Source: Sweltsa coloradensis (taxonomy: Eukaryota; Arthropoda; Insecta; Plecoptera; Chloroperlidae). From it: DNA of 64,000 nt. The stretch spans positions 124,001 through 188,000 of the forward strand of contig JAMZAV010000808.1 in the NCBI GenBank assembly GCA_024449915.1. Reading direction: 5' to 3'. Under the pieces are notes generated by a model. It did no database searches. It was not told where the DNA came from and saw nothing but the letters and a program-made list of their open reading frames with translations. This document shows positions 29,830 to 40,800 of the stretch, in pieces. The translations under genes and the position numbers were made by a program. How positions within the stretch are numbered: position 1 is the stretch's first letter; each line of letters starts with the position of its first letter.

Positions 29830-30743
29830 AGGCCGCTTCGCAAACGCTTTTTCCAGTCGCGTTGCTGGATGAGCTTTTTTGGAATATTTCTGTCCAATGA
29901 TTACGTTTTATGTGGAATCTCCTTACTTTTTCCATAGTTTCTTGATATAACTTGTTCATTAAACATGTAAAAGACATATTAAAACCTTTATTTCAATGAA
30001 TTTTGACTAACTTTTTCAACTTTTTCTTTCAAGAGGCACTACATCACCATAATCTTTATGTCAATGTAATTTTTTGTTTTATTTGGATTAAGGACGCGTC
30101 AACCGTTAGGTCATAATGCACCACTCTAGCCTAAGGGGGGGGGGGAGGAGAAGGCCATGCTGGTCAGAACCAGCCACGGGTAAGGGGAGGAAGGGGGGTT
30201 TTGTCACGTCGCGGTCGTCATCGTCTTTGGTCTATGTCAATGTAAAATATGAACATTGTAGTCCCACTTGTTTGGTCAAAATCGGCCCAAATATCACGAA
30301 AATATCGCATTAAAAACCGGAGAAAAAATCTTAAAAGTACGATTTCTATAAGAAATATTTTTTCAAATGACTGTAAAATCATCACATATATGATTTCAGT
30401 GATTTTAAACGTTCCTATCAAGTTTCATCAATATCGGAGTAGCCGTTTGACAAATATCACGAAAATATCGCACTAAAAATCGAAAAAAATCGTAAAAGTA
30501 CGATATTTATGAGAAATATTTCTTCGATTGTACCCAAAAACAATACAGCTCTAAGTTCAGAGATTTCGAAGGTCCCCTCCAATTTTCATCAAGATCGCAT
30601 ATGCCGTTTGCCCGGTAGAGAGCGAACAAACAGACAAAAAAACTAACAAAAACAAAACACCCGAGCTATTTTCTTGGGGTAACGTAAGTAAAAAACGAAC
30701 GAAAAAACATAAAGTCAAATTGAAGTCTTCGCTTCGCTCATCC
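29827..30743 (+). repeat. R3 repeat, copy 1 (split by MSR)
   Basis: Begins CTAGGCCGCTTCGCAAACGC and ends GTCTTCGCTTCGCTCATC, as at 42.80-43.33 kb. It contains ATATCACGAAAATATCGC twice (about 30290 and 30455), whereas copy 2 has the block once, so about 160 bp is duplicated here. Near the end comes GCCGTTTGCCCGGTAGAGAG and a CAAACAGACA run. No protein is encoded and the superfamily is unknown. Confidence 0.8.
30070..30232 (-). mobile_element. MSR, 5'-truncated, with 13-bp TSD
   Basis: Inserted in R3. The direct repeat TATGTCAATGTAA flanks it (30057-30069 and 30233-30245). The copy runs from tail to CGTCATCGTCTTTGG only. The TSD around a 5'-truncated copy fixes both the orientation and the TPRT mechanism. 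Confidence 0.95.
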
Positions 30744-30969
30744 AACTATATATTTTCCAAATGGGAGGAACGTTACGTAAGAGGTGACTGTGAGGGTAGG
30801 ACGGCCCCGGCGGAGTGGACGGGGCTGCTTGAGGTTGGGGGGGCCTGGTCAAATCAGCCCAGCAAGGCAGGGGAGAAGGCAAGGGGGACTCGTGGTTTTT
30901 GCCGGGAGTCATGTGGCCGTGCGGGGATCGTAACCGGGGTCGAGTATTTGGGGGGGGGACCTGTTATCT
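30744..30969. other. GC-rich unassigned segment
   Basis: GC-rich stretch (30770-30965) with no repeat match. The 128-codon frame starting at 30720 continues into the following MSR and has no domain, so it is not called. Confidence 0.35.
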
Positions 30970-31279
30970 ATGCACACTCGGGCCAGGGGGGGGGGGGAGG
31001 AGGGGAGCCCAGCTGGTCAGAACCAGCCACGGGTAAGGGAGGAGGGGGGTTTCTCACGTCGTGGTCGTCATCGTCTGTGTCATCGTCCGTGATGTCATTG
31101 TCGTAAGTCGTCGTCGGGGAGGTCGTAAAGGGGGCTAGAGCTCGCCTCTAGTTTCGAGGAGTAATATACTACCCTCTTATTAGCTGATGTTTGCAAGGTG
31201 GACTTTTTCTCTTGAATAGCCTTGTACGATAAGCATTGAGCCATGATCTGGGCCAATTCTACCCCGGGCTCAGACGGGG
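30970..31279 (-). mobile_element. MSR lacking its 3' end
   Basis: Starts at the G-run (GGGCCAGGGGGGGG) and is complete to the head CCCCGGGCTCAGACGGGG. The GACGACGATTGCC block is deleted. Confidence 0.75.
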
Positions 31280-31313
31280 CGACCAGCGAACATTAAACAA
31301 CACGATGCCCATG

Positions 31314-31730
31314 AAAACGACGTGAGAAACTAGGGCGCTTCAACCGATTAGATCATATTGCGCCGCCTGCGATAGTGAAAGTTGACGAGATGAGTTACAG
31401 GAGTGTTTAATGATAAGATTGTTTTCTAAGTGTAAATATAAGAAAATAAGATGATGATGGGAATACAAATAGCAAAACAAAAGTTATTTATGTGAATGGA
31501 AATAAATATATAAAAGAAATGTGTATGATGTGAATTAAATTTGGTTAAATAGATAACTTTGGATGCGAAATTTAAGAAGTTTTGTCGCCGTTATCATATA
31601 ATATGAAAGAGATTTTTCATATGACATGAGAGAGATCAAATTGCGTGCGCAAGGCATCAATTGGTACATTCTGCTAGCATTTGATAAACGGTTCGAGGTA
31701 CATGCCATGTGTTACATTTAGGAACAACCT
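31314..31730 (-). mobile_element. L-family LINE 3' fragment
   Basis: AACGACGTGAGAAACTAG, UTR, and a C-terminus with frame-breaking indels. It stops in GGAACAACC, exactly where the next MSR tail begins. Confidence 0.8.
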
Positions 31731-32219
31731 TTTTTTTGGTTTATTTGGATGAAGGACGCGTCAACCGTTAGGTCATAATACACCATTCTAACTTAGGGGG
31801 GAGGGGGGGAGGGGCCCATGCTGGTCAGAACCAGCCACGGGTAAGGGGAGGATCGGGGGGTTCTCAAGTCGCGATCGTCAACATCTTCGTCATCGTTCGT
31901 GATGTCATTGTCGTCATCGTCGTCGAGGGGTCGTCAAGGAAAGGGGAAAGGTCCCCGACGACGATTGCCAGAGCTCGCCTCTATTTACGGGGAGTTAAAT
32001 ACTACCCTTCATACTATAGCTGATGTTTGCGAGGTGGACTTTTTCTCTTGATTCGCCTTTTACGATCAGCAGAGCCATGCTCTGGGCCAATTCTACCCCG
32101 GGCCCAGGCGGGGTACGATAAGCAGAGCCATTCTCTGGGCTAATTATACCCCGGGCCCAGACGGGGTACGATTAGCAGAGCCATGCTCTGGGCCAATTAT
32201 ACCCCGGGCTAACACGGGG
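31731..32219 (-). mobile_element. MSR with three tandem heads
   Basis: A complete MSR whose outermost 53 bp (TACGATTAGCAGAGCCATGC through CCCAGGCGGGG) is present three times: 32061-32113, 32114-32166 and 32167-32219. The units differ at a few positions, so the duplication is not brand-new or has diverged since. Confidence 0.9.
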
Positions 32220-32227
32220 AGTAAATC

Positions 32228-32703
32228 TTTGATGTTCATGCAAATCTTTTTCAAGTTAATTTTGAATACACTATCGCAAGTAGAGTTTTTTTTTATCAAA
32301 ACCACAAAGTTCGAATATAATAATCCGTTCTGGTGTAAATTTGTGCGGGTTATTGCTAAAAACGAAATTTGAAATTTTTAGCATAGCCTACTTAATTTTA
32401 TAAGATTAAACAATAGATTAAATCTTAGTCCCATTGGCAGGAATGCCATGGGTTTGTTATCAAAGTGTCTGACATATTTTACATTAAAAACATTACGATT
32501 TGCTGGATTGTTAGGTATAGATTTAATTTTCATTACGTACGTACCCATCAAGAGGTTTCGCCGTTCTGCCAAGGAGGACACACCTAACTCAACATACAAG
32601 CTGACTACTGGGCTTGCTCGAAATGCACCAAGAGCAAGACGAAGACTACAATGGTGGACAGTGTCGAGAAGTTTAAGTGTTGTGTCACTTGCTGTTGAGT
32701 ATA
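32228..32703 (-). pseudogene. L-family LINE RT thumb fragment
   Basis: Corresponds to 59222-59690 of the longest L copy. Minus-strand frames contain GVSSLAERRNLLMGTYVMKI and YVRHFDNKP. It is followed, toward lower coordinates, by the ATACACTATCGCAAGTAGAG segment. The frame is open only in part. Confidence 0.8.
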
Positions 32704-32713
32704 CGAAACTTGA

Positions 32714-32882
32714 GGAATGACGACTACCGTACGTGAGAAACTAGGGTGCTTCAACCGGTTGGGTCATATTGCGCCGCCTGTGATATTGGAAGTTGATGAG
32801 ATGATACTATGTTTGATGATTGTATTGTTTTGTAAGTATGTAAGAAAATAAAATGATGGTGATGATAGTAATAGAAGTTAGA
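32714..32882 (-). mobile_element. L-family 3' terminus
   Basis: TACGTGAGAAACTAGGGTGC, motif and UTR to GATAGTAATAGAAG. Confidence 0.75.
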
Positions 32883-32883
32883 A

Positions 32884-32972
32884 GTTCATAAGTTTAAGGG
32901 CTCGTCAACCGTTAGGTAATATTGCGCCTCCTGCGATAGGGTAGTTATTAAGTTAATCTAAATAACTAGTAC
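32884..32972 (-). mobile_element. Third-family 3' terminus
   Basis: TTTAAGGGCTCGTCAACCG, AATATTGCGCCTCCTGCGAT and GTAGTTATTAAGTTAATC, matching 29741-29829. Confidence 0.6.
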
Positions 32973-32994
32973 ATATATTTTCTCAAAGGGAAAA

Positions 32995-33290
32995 AACGTA
33001 AGGGGTGACGTGAGGGAACGCGTGTAGTACAGTCATGTGCTGGTCAGAACCTGACACAAGCAAGGGGAGGGTATGGGGGTAGGTGGCCGGGGGCAAGGGT
33101 ATATTTGGATTAAGGGCGCGTTAACCGTTAGGACATAATGCACTTCTCGATCATGTGGGGAGGGGGACCAATGCAGAACCAGCCAGGGGTAGGAGAGAAA
33201 AGAGGGATTCTCACGTCACGGTCGTCATAGTCTTTGTCATTGATATCGTTCGTTGTGTCAATAGTCATCGTCGTCGGGGAGGTCGCCGTT
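32995..33290 (-). mobile_element. Two divergent MSR pieces
   Basis: 32995-33102: G-run, hairpin and CAAGGGGAGGG only. 33103-33290: tail to GTCGTCGGGGAGGTCG, then an abrupt joint to LINE RT sequence (GCCGTTCTGCCAAGG). Confidence 0.65.
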
Positions 33291-34066
33291 CTGCCAAGGA
33301 GGACACACCTGACTCGGCATACAAGCTGACTACCTGGCTTGTTCGAAATGCACCAAGAGCAAGACGAAGACTGCAATGGTGGACAGTGTCTAGAAGTTTT
33401 AGGGTTGTGTTACTTGCTGAAGAGTTAGAAACATCCATAGTCCATCTTAGCAAACTAGATTTTTGTTTGTTTGGATTAAGGACGCGTCAACCCTTAGGTC
33501 ATAATGCACCACTCTAGCCTAAGGGGGGGGGGGGGGGAGGGTCCCATGCTGGTCAGAACCAGCCACGGGTAAGGGGAGGAAGGGGGGTTTCTCACGTCGC
33601 GGTCGTCATCGTCTTTGTCATCGTTCGTTGTGTCATTGTCATCGTCGCCGGGGGGTCGTCAAGGGAAAGGGACAAGGTCCCCGACGACGATTGCCAGAGC
33701 TCGCCTCTAGTTTTGGGGAGTAAGCTACTCCGCTATTTCTAGCTGATTTTTGCGAGGTGGACTTTTTCTCTTGAATCGCCTTTTACGATTAGCAGAGCCA
33801 TGCTCTGGGCCAATTCTACCCCGGGCCCAGACGGGGTATAGCAAACTAGAGATCCGTAGATTCTCAACATGCAAGTCCTGTCTGCACCCCACGATGTATT
33901 ATTGAGAACTTTCAATAGATTGATTTTCAACATGCATCTTTTGCGTAACTCAACAACGAGGTATTTTCAATTCAGCTTTTTGTCAAACACCATGCCGAGA
34001 AGACGGACATTTGTTTTTAATTGTAGTTCTACATTGTTAGACGAGAGTTGTGGGTCATTTTGAATT
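33291..34066 (-). pseudogene. L-family LINE RT fragment, split by MSR
   Basis: Two parts, 33291-33459 and 33839-34066, encode on the minus strand VRLLGMVFDKKL, KRCMLKINLLKVLNNTSWGA, DRTCMLRIYGSL and, beyond the insertion, LLDTVHHCSLRLALGAFRTS. This is the connection/thumb of a Jockey/I-type RT. At least one stop interrupts it near KKLN. Confidence 0.85.
33460..33838 (-). mobile_element. MSR retroposon, full length, 12-bp TSD
   Basis: Flanked by TAGCAAACTAGA at 33448-33459 and 33839-33850. A complete insertion that interrupts the LINE RT fragment, and the clearest full-length copy for defining both ends. Confidence 0.95.
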
Positions 34067-34194
34067 CCTCGAAGACGACAAAAGTGAATTCAATGAGTCT
34101 TTTCGGGAGAGAATCGTGTCCCCCGCTTTCGAACCCATTCACTTATTTCGTTCAATCCCATTTGCACGTGTCTTTGAACTGTTGATACCCCATA

Positions 34195-34803
34195 TATAAC
34201 ACGCGATTACACACGCGGAGAGCGCCAGAATCAACAAGGCTGATTCTTAAAAACCTGAAGAATTTGGCATGTGCCTTGATGCAAGGACGGCACCAAAGTC
34301 TCCGTTTACAAATTCCAAAGTCAAGAACTTATGGACTTATCAGAAGTTATTTTTGGATTATTTGGATTAAGGACGCGTCAACCGTTAGGTCATAATGCAC
34401 CACTCTAGTCTAAGGGTGGGGGGAGGAGGAAAGGCCCATGCTGGTCAGAACCAGCCACGGGTAAGGGGAGGAAGGGGGGTCTCACGTCGCGGTCGTCATC
34501 GTCTTTGTCATCGTTCGTTGTGTCATTGTCATCGTCGCCGGGGGGTCGTCAAGGGAAGGGGGCAAGGTCCACGACGACGATTGCCAGAGTTCGCCTCTAG
34601 TTTCGGGGAGTAATATACTCCGCTCTTTCTAGCTGATGTTTGCGAGGTGGACTTTTTCTCTTGAATCGCCTTTTACGATTAGCAGAGCCATGCTCTGGGC
34701 CATTTCTACCCCGGGCCCATAAAACTTCTACGTTTAGCGGGAATCGCACCCTGTACCTTTTGCATTGTGAGCTGAGACGCTAACTACAAGACCAAAGAGC
34801 CAC
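34195..34803 (-). mobile_element. tRNA-derived SINE copy 2 (split by MSR)
   Basis: The head on the minus strand (34803-34735) reads GGCTCTTTGGTCTTGTAGTT, AGCGTCTCAGC, and a B box GGTGCGATTCC with one change. The body, with GCCGTCCTTGC, CAGCCTTGTTGATTCTGGCG, continues to about 34195. An MSR lies between (34349-34719). Confidence 0.7.
34349..34719 (-). mobile_element. MSR retroposon, near full length
   Basis: Tail (GGATTATTTGGATTAAGG) to CCCCGGGCCCA, the final AGACGGGG missing. Confidence 0.85.
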
Positions 34804-34804
34804 C

Positions 34805-35015
34805 TTTTATTGGTATATTTGGATTTAAGATGCGTCAACCGTTAGGTCATAATACACCACTCTAGCCTAGGGGATATGTGGTGCAGGGGCTATTTTTATG
34901 GTTTATTTGGATTCAGGACGCGTTAACCGTTAGGTCATAATGCACCACTCTAGCCTTAGGGAGGAGGGGCATGCTGGTCAGAATCAGCCACGGGTAAGGG
35001 GAGGAAGGGGGAAAC
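34805..35015 (-). mobile_element. Two 5'-truncated MSR copies
   Basis: 34807-34890 and 34891-35012. Both keep the 3' tail. The second extends through the hairpin to GGGGAGGAAGGGGG. Confidence 0.75.
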
Positions 35016-35021
35016 AGTAAT

Positions 35022-35305
35022 CTGACTACGACGTTAGAAACTAGTGTGGTTGAACCGGTTAGGTCATAATGCACCGCCTACTATATTGTAAGTTAATTTA
35101 ATACCATGAGTTTTTTGTGTGCTGGTTTATATTGTTTTCCAAGTTTATAAGTTTTTAACTGTATTTATTTTAAAGAAAATTAAAAAGTATTTGAAGTGAA
35201 TTAAAATTAGTTAAACTAATTACTCTGAAAGAGGAATTTAGAAGTTTTTCACCGTTATCAAATTCTTCATTTGATTGGGAGAGATCAAGCTGCACAAAAT
35301 TTGAA
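35022..35305 (-). mobile_element. L-family fragment, divergent
   Basis: TACGACGTTAGAAACTAG, a motif with CATAATGCACCGCCTACTAT, UTR and the beginning of the C-terminus (GATTGGGAGAGATCAAGCTG). Confidence 0.7.
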
Positions 35306-35586
35306 AGATACAATAAAAAGAATATTATTAAATGGCAAAGAACAAAAATACTTTTGATAACAAACACACACACAAATTAAAACGCATTAAAACTAAAGAT
35401 TTGGTGGAGGTGCCAGGTCGGCAATGTGATTGATTTTGTAAAATGGCCATGTAAATTACAAAAGTTCTGCTAAATATTCGTTGTCTCATCTATTAATTTT
35501 AAAGTAATTATAGTTGAAATTTTATAAACAAAGTAACGTGTTGTATTAAAAATGTAAGACATATCTTATTTTTTAAATGAGTAAAT
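35306..35586. other. AT-rich segment with tRNA-3'-end-like motif
   Basis: TTTGGTGGAGGTGCCAGGTC at 35401-35420 matches the motif at 19.24 and 54.68 kb. The rest is AT-rich. Confidence 0.4.
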
Positions 35587-35898
35587 TTTTTGGTTTTTTT
35601 GGTTTATTTGGATTAAGGACGCGTCAACTTTTAGATCATAAGGCACCACTCTAGCCTAGGGGATATGGTGAAGGAAGGACCCATGCTGGTCAGAACCAGT
35701 AACGCGTAAGGGGTGAAAAGGAGGGTTTCTCACGTTGCAGTCGTTATCGTCTTTGTCGTCGTTTTCGTCCGTTGTGTCATTGTCTTCGTCGTCGGCGCGG
35801 TCGTCAAGGGTAAGGGGAAGGTCCCAGACAACGATTGACAGTACTCGATTCTTGTTTCAGGGAGTAATATACTTCTCTTCTTGCTAGCTATGTTTGCG
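35587..35898 (-). mobile_element. MSR, 5'-truncated
   Basis: Tail to CTAGCTATGTTTGCGAA. The body is diverged (CGTTGCAGTCGTTATCG). Confidence 0.75.
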
Positions 35899-36125
35899 AA
35901 CTAAAATATTATTATTCGCATTGAGCTAGTATAGTGTGCACACACATACACGACTGAATAGAATATCAGTATCCATCAAGTTTGTTTTCGTATTTCTGTC
36001 GATTGTTCTAAATGGTGTTCGAAACACGTTGTATTAGGTTCACTTAGTTTTTAATATATTTGAGAATGATGTACCTAAATATTTCAAGTATTTGATCTGG
36101 ACAAAACATTTGCTGTTTTAGTCAC
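35899..36125. other. Unassigned spacer
   Basis: AT-rich, nothing recognised. Confidence 0.35.
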
Positions 36126-36312
36126 GATGACGACGTGAGAAACTAGGGCGCTTCAACCGGTTAGGTCATATTGCGCCGCCAGTGATAATGAAAGTTGATG
36201 AGATGAGTTAATGGTGTGTTTTATGATTAGATTGTTTTCTAAGTGTATAAATAACAAAATAAAATGATGATGATAGTAATAGCAAATTAAAAGGTATGTA
36301 TGTGAATGAACA
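36126..36312 (-). mobile_element. L-family 3' terminus
   Basis: GACGACGTGAGAAACTAGGG and the UTR to GGTATGTATGTGAATGA. Confidence 0.8.
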
Positions 36313-37542
36313 AAAAAACCAATATAAAATAAGTCACATAAAAATATTAATAATAATTAGATAGTAAATATTTTGATTTCTTCGGGCTAAGCCTAACAGA
36401 TTTAACTTTTTGACAATGGAACCGTTAATTTCTTAATTCAATTCAATCGTGCATAAAAGATATCTGTCAACTAGGTTGTAAAATGTTAATATTAATTTGT
36501 TGTTTTCTTTGACTAGTTTCTCTAGGTCACCTCTAATCACAGGCTGGAAGTGATAGATGTGGAAAAGTATTAGAGAATTAAAGATAAGTGTCTTATTCGA
36601 GAAGTAAGCAGCATAGTAATTCACAAAGTAAAGTATAGGAATGACTACTCCTAAGATACATGAGTTTTGGGATGACGCCTTTTACGATTAGCAGAGCCAT
36701 GCTCTGCGAGTTTTCCGTACCCGTATACTACTTGTTTTTACACGAATTGTATATAGGGTGCAGTTTCTAATTGTATTTGAAAGATTTTATTACAACACGT
36801 AAACGAACGTTAGAAATAAATGGCATTATCGCCTATGGAATGTTTTATTTATCGAACATGGCATTTCAATATGGCATGTCTTAATTAATTGCTGATTTCA
36901 ATTCAGTAATGCTTTTTAATCCAAATGTGTTCTATAATAATAGTTAAAAGGTTTATTTAAATTAAGTTTTAAATTCAACTAGAAGTTGACGCTTTACAAT
37001 TATGCCCTTCGTAGGCTATCATTTTATAATACGTGTACCAACGCCCGTAATTAAAAACTCATTCTAATATTCCATGGCTGTGAGTTGGCGCACGTTGTTC
37101 GTAACGGACAGTTTAACCCAGTTCCTTATCATCGGATGAAAGACCTATACGCCTCAATTGACCTGGTTTCATAGCACTTGCGTTTGCTCGCTTCCGGGGT
37201 ACGAACCAAGGAAAACCTTTACCTAGGATAAATAACAAAGTTGTAAAGAAGAACTATTAAGCTACGGTAGTAATTAGTCTGCATAAATGAAGTAGAAGCA
37301 GACAATTGGCCATCAAGTGTTTTATTTGTTTATTGTTCTATGACTTAATGAGTAAGCGACGTATAAACACTCGGACTTTATTCTGGAAATAATGTATAAT
37401 TTGACACGGTTTCATGGTTGCATTTGATGCATAAGTATAGCATATTAAAACAATGCTATAGCCTATAGCCTATTCATTATTTTATGTAATTATTACCAAC
37501 ATAGTTTACCACCAAGTGATGATGATGATGTTTTGCTGTACG
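36313..37542. other. Largest repeat-poor stretch of the central window
   Basis: Mostly unique AT-rich DNA. A lone MSR head scrap (GCCTTTTACGATTAGCAGAG, CCATGCTCTG) lies at 36676-36707. A GATGATGATGATG tract sits at 37517-37530. The 63-codon minus frame near 36433 has no domain. Confidence 0.5.
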
Positions 37543-38086
37543 GTTTGGTTTATTTGGATTACAGACGCGTCAACCGTTAGGTCATAATACACCACTCTAA
37601 CCTAGGGGGGGGGGGGGGGATGGGAGGAGGGACCCATGCTGGTCAGAACCAGCCAGGGGTAAGGGGAGGAAAGGGGATTCTCACGTCGCGGTCGTCATTG
37701 TCTTCGTCGTTTGGTATATTTGGATTAAGGACGCGTCAACCTTTAAGTCATAATGCACCACTAGCCTAAGGGATATGGAGAGAAGGGTCCCGTGCTGGTC
37801 AGAACCAGCCAACGGGTAAGGGGAGGAAGGGGGGTTTCTCACGTCGCGGTCGTCATCGTCTAAGTCATCGTTCGTTGTGTCATTGTCATCGTCGTCGGGG
37901 AGGTCGTCAAAGAAAGAAGGAGGTGTCCCCGACGTCGATTGCAAAGCTCGCCTCTAGTTTTGGTTTTTTGGTTTATTTGGAAGGGCGGAACCTTTTTCAC
38001 TCTTGAATCGCCTTGAAGCACAATTTTAAAAAAACAGAGCTTATTTTCCCTTGTGAGCCAATTCTACCCCGGACTCAGACGGGGAT
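37543..38086 (-). mobile_element. Three abutting MSR copies
   Basis: 37543-37709 (tail to GTCATTGTCTTCGTCG), 37710-37959 (tail to CTCGCCTCTAGTTT) and 37960-38086 (tail joined directly to a head, with almost all the body deleted). Confidence 0.75.
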
Positions 38087-38269
38087 ATTTTTTGGGACCA
38101 CCATTCAACGCAATGTCTCACAGTGCAATTTTTTTAAACCATACCAATACAAACATAACAAAAATACATGTAAAATTAGTAACATAAAAATTACTATTAA
38201 AATTATATATATAAACATGAATGTATGTGTGTGGTTTTGTAATATTTGTGTTTGTGTGAATGATTGTGA

Positions 38270-38640
38270 GACACGACGTGAGAAACTTGTGTGACGACGA
38301 CGTTAGAAACTAGGGCGGAGAAACTAGAGCGCTTCAATCGGTCATATTGCACAGCCTGGGACATTATTAGTAAATGAAATGAGAGTTTATGGTTTGGTTA
38401 AAAAGTGATTACCTTATATTGTTTTCTAAGTTTATACAAGAAAATTAAACGATAAAGATGATAGTGATATTTCATTTGTAAATCAGTGTTATTACTGAAT
38501 GGGATAGCCGTAAATTTATTTTATTAAATAATTAATTAATGAAAGCAACATTATTTATTTGATTACATAATGAAATGTTTTTGATGTGAATAAAATGTGG
38601 TTCAATACATGACTATGAATGAAATTTGTTGTTTAGAATA
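38270..38640 (-). mobile_element. L-prime 3' fragment, split by a G-type 3' end
   Basis: The 3' end is partly repeated (ACGACGTGAGAAACTTG, then GACGACGTTAGAAACTAG, then GGAGAAACTAGAGCG). The UTR is interrupted at 38473-38541 and resumes at ATAATGAAATGTTTTTGATG. Confidence 0.65.
38473..38541 (+). mobile_element. Element G 3' terminus, 5'-truncated
   Basis: CATTTGTAAATCAGTGTTAT, ACTGAATGGGATAGCCGTAA and an AT-rich tail match the 3' end of G at 26068-26110. It inserted in the opposite orientation to the surrounding L copy. Confidence 0.7.
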
Positions 38641-38931
38641 ATTAAGGGCGAGTCAACCGTAAGGTCATAATGCCTCATAATGAGGAAGATCTCATGTTGG
38701 TCAACACCAGCCGCGGGTAGTAGGATGATTTTGTTTTTGTTTATTTTGATTAAGGGCGCGCCAACGGTTAGGTCATAATGCGCCGCTCTAGCCCTAGGAG
38801 ATTTAGGGAGGACAATTCAATGCTGGTCAGAACCTGCAACTGGTAGGGGGAGGAAGGGGGGGTTTCTTACGTCGCGGTCGTCATCGTCTTTGTCATCGTT
38901 CGTTTTGTCATTGTCATCTTCGTCGGGGATT
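38637..38931 (-). mobile_element. Two 5'-truncated MSR copies
   Basis: 38637-38727 (diverged, hairpin TTGGTCAACACCAG still self-complementary) and 38728-38931 (tail to TTCGTCGGGGATT). Confidence 0.7.
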
Positions 38932-39560
38932 GGTTTTGGTTTATTTGGATTAAGGACGCGTCAACCGTTAGGTCATAATGCACCACTCTAGCCTAAGGGG
39001 GGGGAAGGATGGGCCCTTGCTGGTCAGAACCAGCCACGGGTAAGGGGAGGAAGGGGGGTTTCTCACGTCGCGGTCGTCATCGTCTTTGTCATCGTTCGTT
39101 GTGTCATTGTCATCGTCGCCGGGGGGTCGTCAAGGGAACCCCCGGGGGGCAAGGTACCCGACGACGATTGCCAGAGCTCGCCTCTAGTTTCAGGGAGTAA
39201 GATATTCCGCTCTTTCTAGCTGATGTTTGCGAGGTGGACTTTTTCTCTCAATCGCCTTTTACGATTAGCAGAGCTATGCTCTGGGCCAATTCTACCCCGG
39301 CCCAGACGAGGTCGTCAAGGGAAGGGGGAGGTGTCCCCGACGACGATTGCCAGAGCTCGCCTCTAGTTTCGACGAGTAATATACTCAGCTCTTATTAGCT
39401 GATGTTTGCGAGGTGGACTTTTTCTCTTGAATCGCCTAGTACGATTAGCAGAGCCATGCTCTGGGCCAATTCTACCCCGGGCCCACACGGGCAAGGTGGA
39501 GGTGTCCCCGACGACGAATGCCAGAACTCGCCTTTAGTTTCGGCGAGTATTTACTCCAGT
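38932..39560 (-). mobile_element. MSR with repeated 5' halves
   Basis: A full MSR (38932-39309) with a duplicated GGGAACCCCCGGGGGGC spot is followed by a second 5' half (39310-39490, GAGGTCGTCAAGGG to CCCACACGGG) and the start of a third (39491-39560, ends CGGCGAGTATTTACTCC). The repeat period is about 180 bp. Confidence 0.85.
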
Positions 39561-40191
39561 TTCAATTTTTACCACATAATTAATTGGGCTCTACGTTTTT
39601 AAGAGTTTGCGATTATTTACGATTTATTAATACAAAGTTTATTTTATTTTTTGTTTTAGATCCCGTCAACAGTTAGATCGTAAAGCGCCACTCTGCGGGC
39701 AGGACACCACCATCTTGGACAAAACTAGAATCCATCTACGTAAGTCCAATGGCGTGTTTGCATTACAATATCACATTTTAGCTAGTCTATGTTTGAAGAC
39801 AGTTTCGCACTGAAAAGCAGGCAATTTCTCCGCTCAAGTAGGCAAGTAGGCCACATATCACGTCGTTTTGACGTAGACTTTGAACATCCAGTGAGAGCTA
39901 CACTTCTATACGCGTGTCCGTTTGCTGTCATAATGTTGACAGTCAATTAGAATCGTTATGGGGCTTATGACGTGCAATATGCAAATAATGACCTGCACAA
40001 CAAATCAGTTTTATTCTGACACTCATATGCTCAAACATTACAAAATGTTATGGGTTTAATTTTGTATTTGTGAGTAAAAAAATGTTTAATGGAATTAATT
40101 GAATTTCGAATCGATTCGGTTCGTTTAGGTTCGTTTTAACAAATAAAATACGAATATTTCGGTACTGTTTGAACTTATTTTCTCGTGATGG
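39561..40191. other. Unassigned segment with an MSR 3' scrap
   Basis: 39640-39697 has a diverged MSR 3' terminus (AGATCCCGTCAACAGTTAGA). The rest is unique. A TTCGAATCGATTCGGTTCG palindromic stretch lies at 40104-40122. Confidence 0.45.
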
Positions 40192-40470
40192 ATTTTTTTG
40201 GTTCATTAAGATTAAGGGCGCGTCAACCGTTAGATCTTAATGCGTTACACTAGTATAGGGGATATGGGGAGGAGGGGCCCATGCTGGTCAGAAACAGCCA
40301 CAAGTAGGGGAGGAAAAGGGGGTTCTCACGTCGCGGTCGTCATTGTATTTTTCACCATTAGTGGTGTCATTGTCATCATTGTCGGGGGGGCTCGCCTCTA
40401 GTTTCGGGGAGTATTCTTACTAGCTAATGCTGATCTTCTTTTACGATTAGGAACGCAATACTCACACAAA
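40192..40470 (-). mobile_element. MSR with internal deletion
   Basis: 3' tail to hairpin complete, then CATCATTGTCGGGGGG joins GCTCGCCTCTAG directly. The head is degraded. Confidence 0.7.
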
Positions 40471-40493
40471 TGATGCCTGCGAAGGATGTTATG

Positions 40494-40800
40494 AGGACGA
40501 CTTGAGAAACAAGGGCGCTTCAACCGGGTAGGTCATAGTGTGACGCTTGTGATATTGTAAGTTTAAAAATTGAATTTATTTTTTATTTTGTTTTCTAAGT
40601 TTATGAAAGATAAGAAAATTATAAATATGATTGTGATAACAAAAGAAACATTAGTAATATGAATCACTAATGAATTTTTTGGAAGTGAATTGATTTAATT
40701 TGGTTAAAGTAATTAGGACTTCTCCAAAAAAAGAATAATGTATAATTTAGCTTGACGCCGTTATTATATAATAATGGAAGTGTGTGCGCAAAGCATACTG
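40494..40800 (-). mobile_element. L-prime 3' fragment
   Basis: GACGACTTGAGAAACAAGGG, a TGATATTGTAAGTTTAAAAA UTR, then a damaged C-terminal region to GTGTGCGCAAAGCAT. Confidence 0.65.

Noticed and set aside
30720..31106. 128-codon frame in GC-rich DNA
   Set aside because: It runs from R3 into an MSR; composition alone keeps it open.
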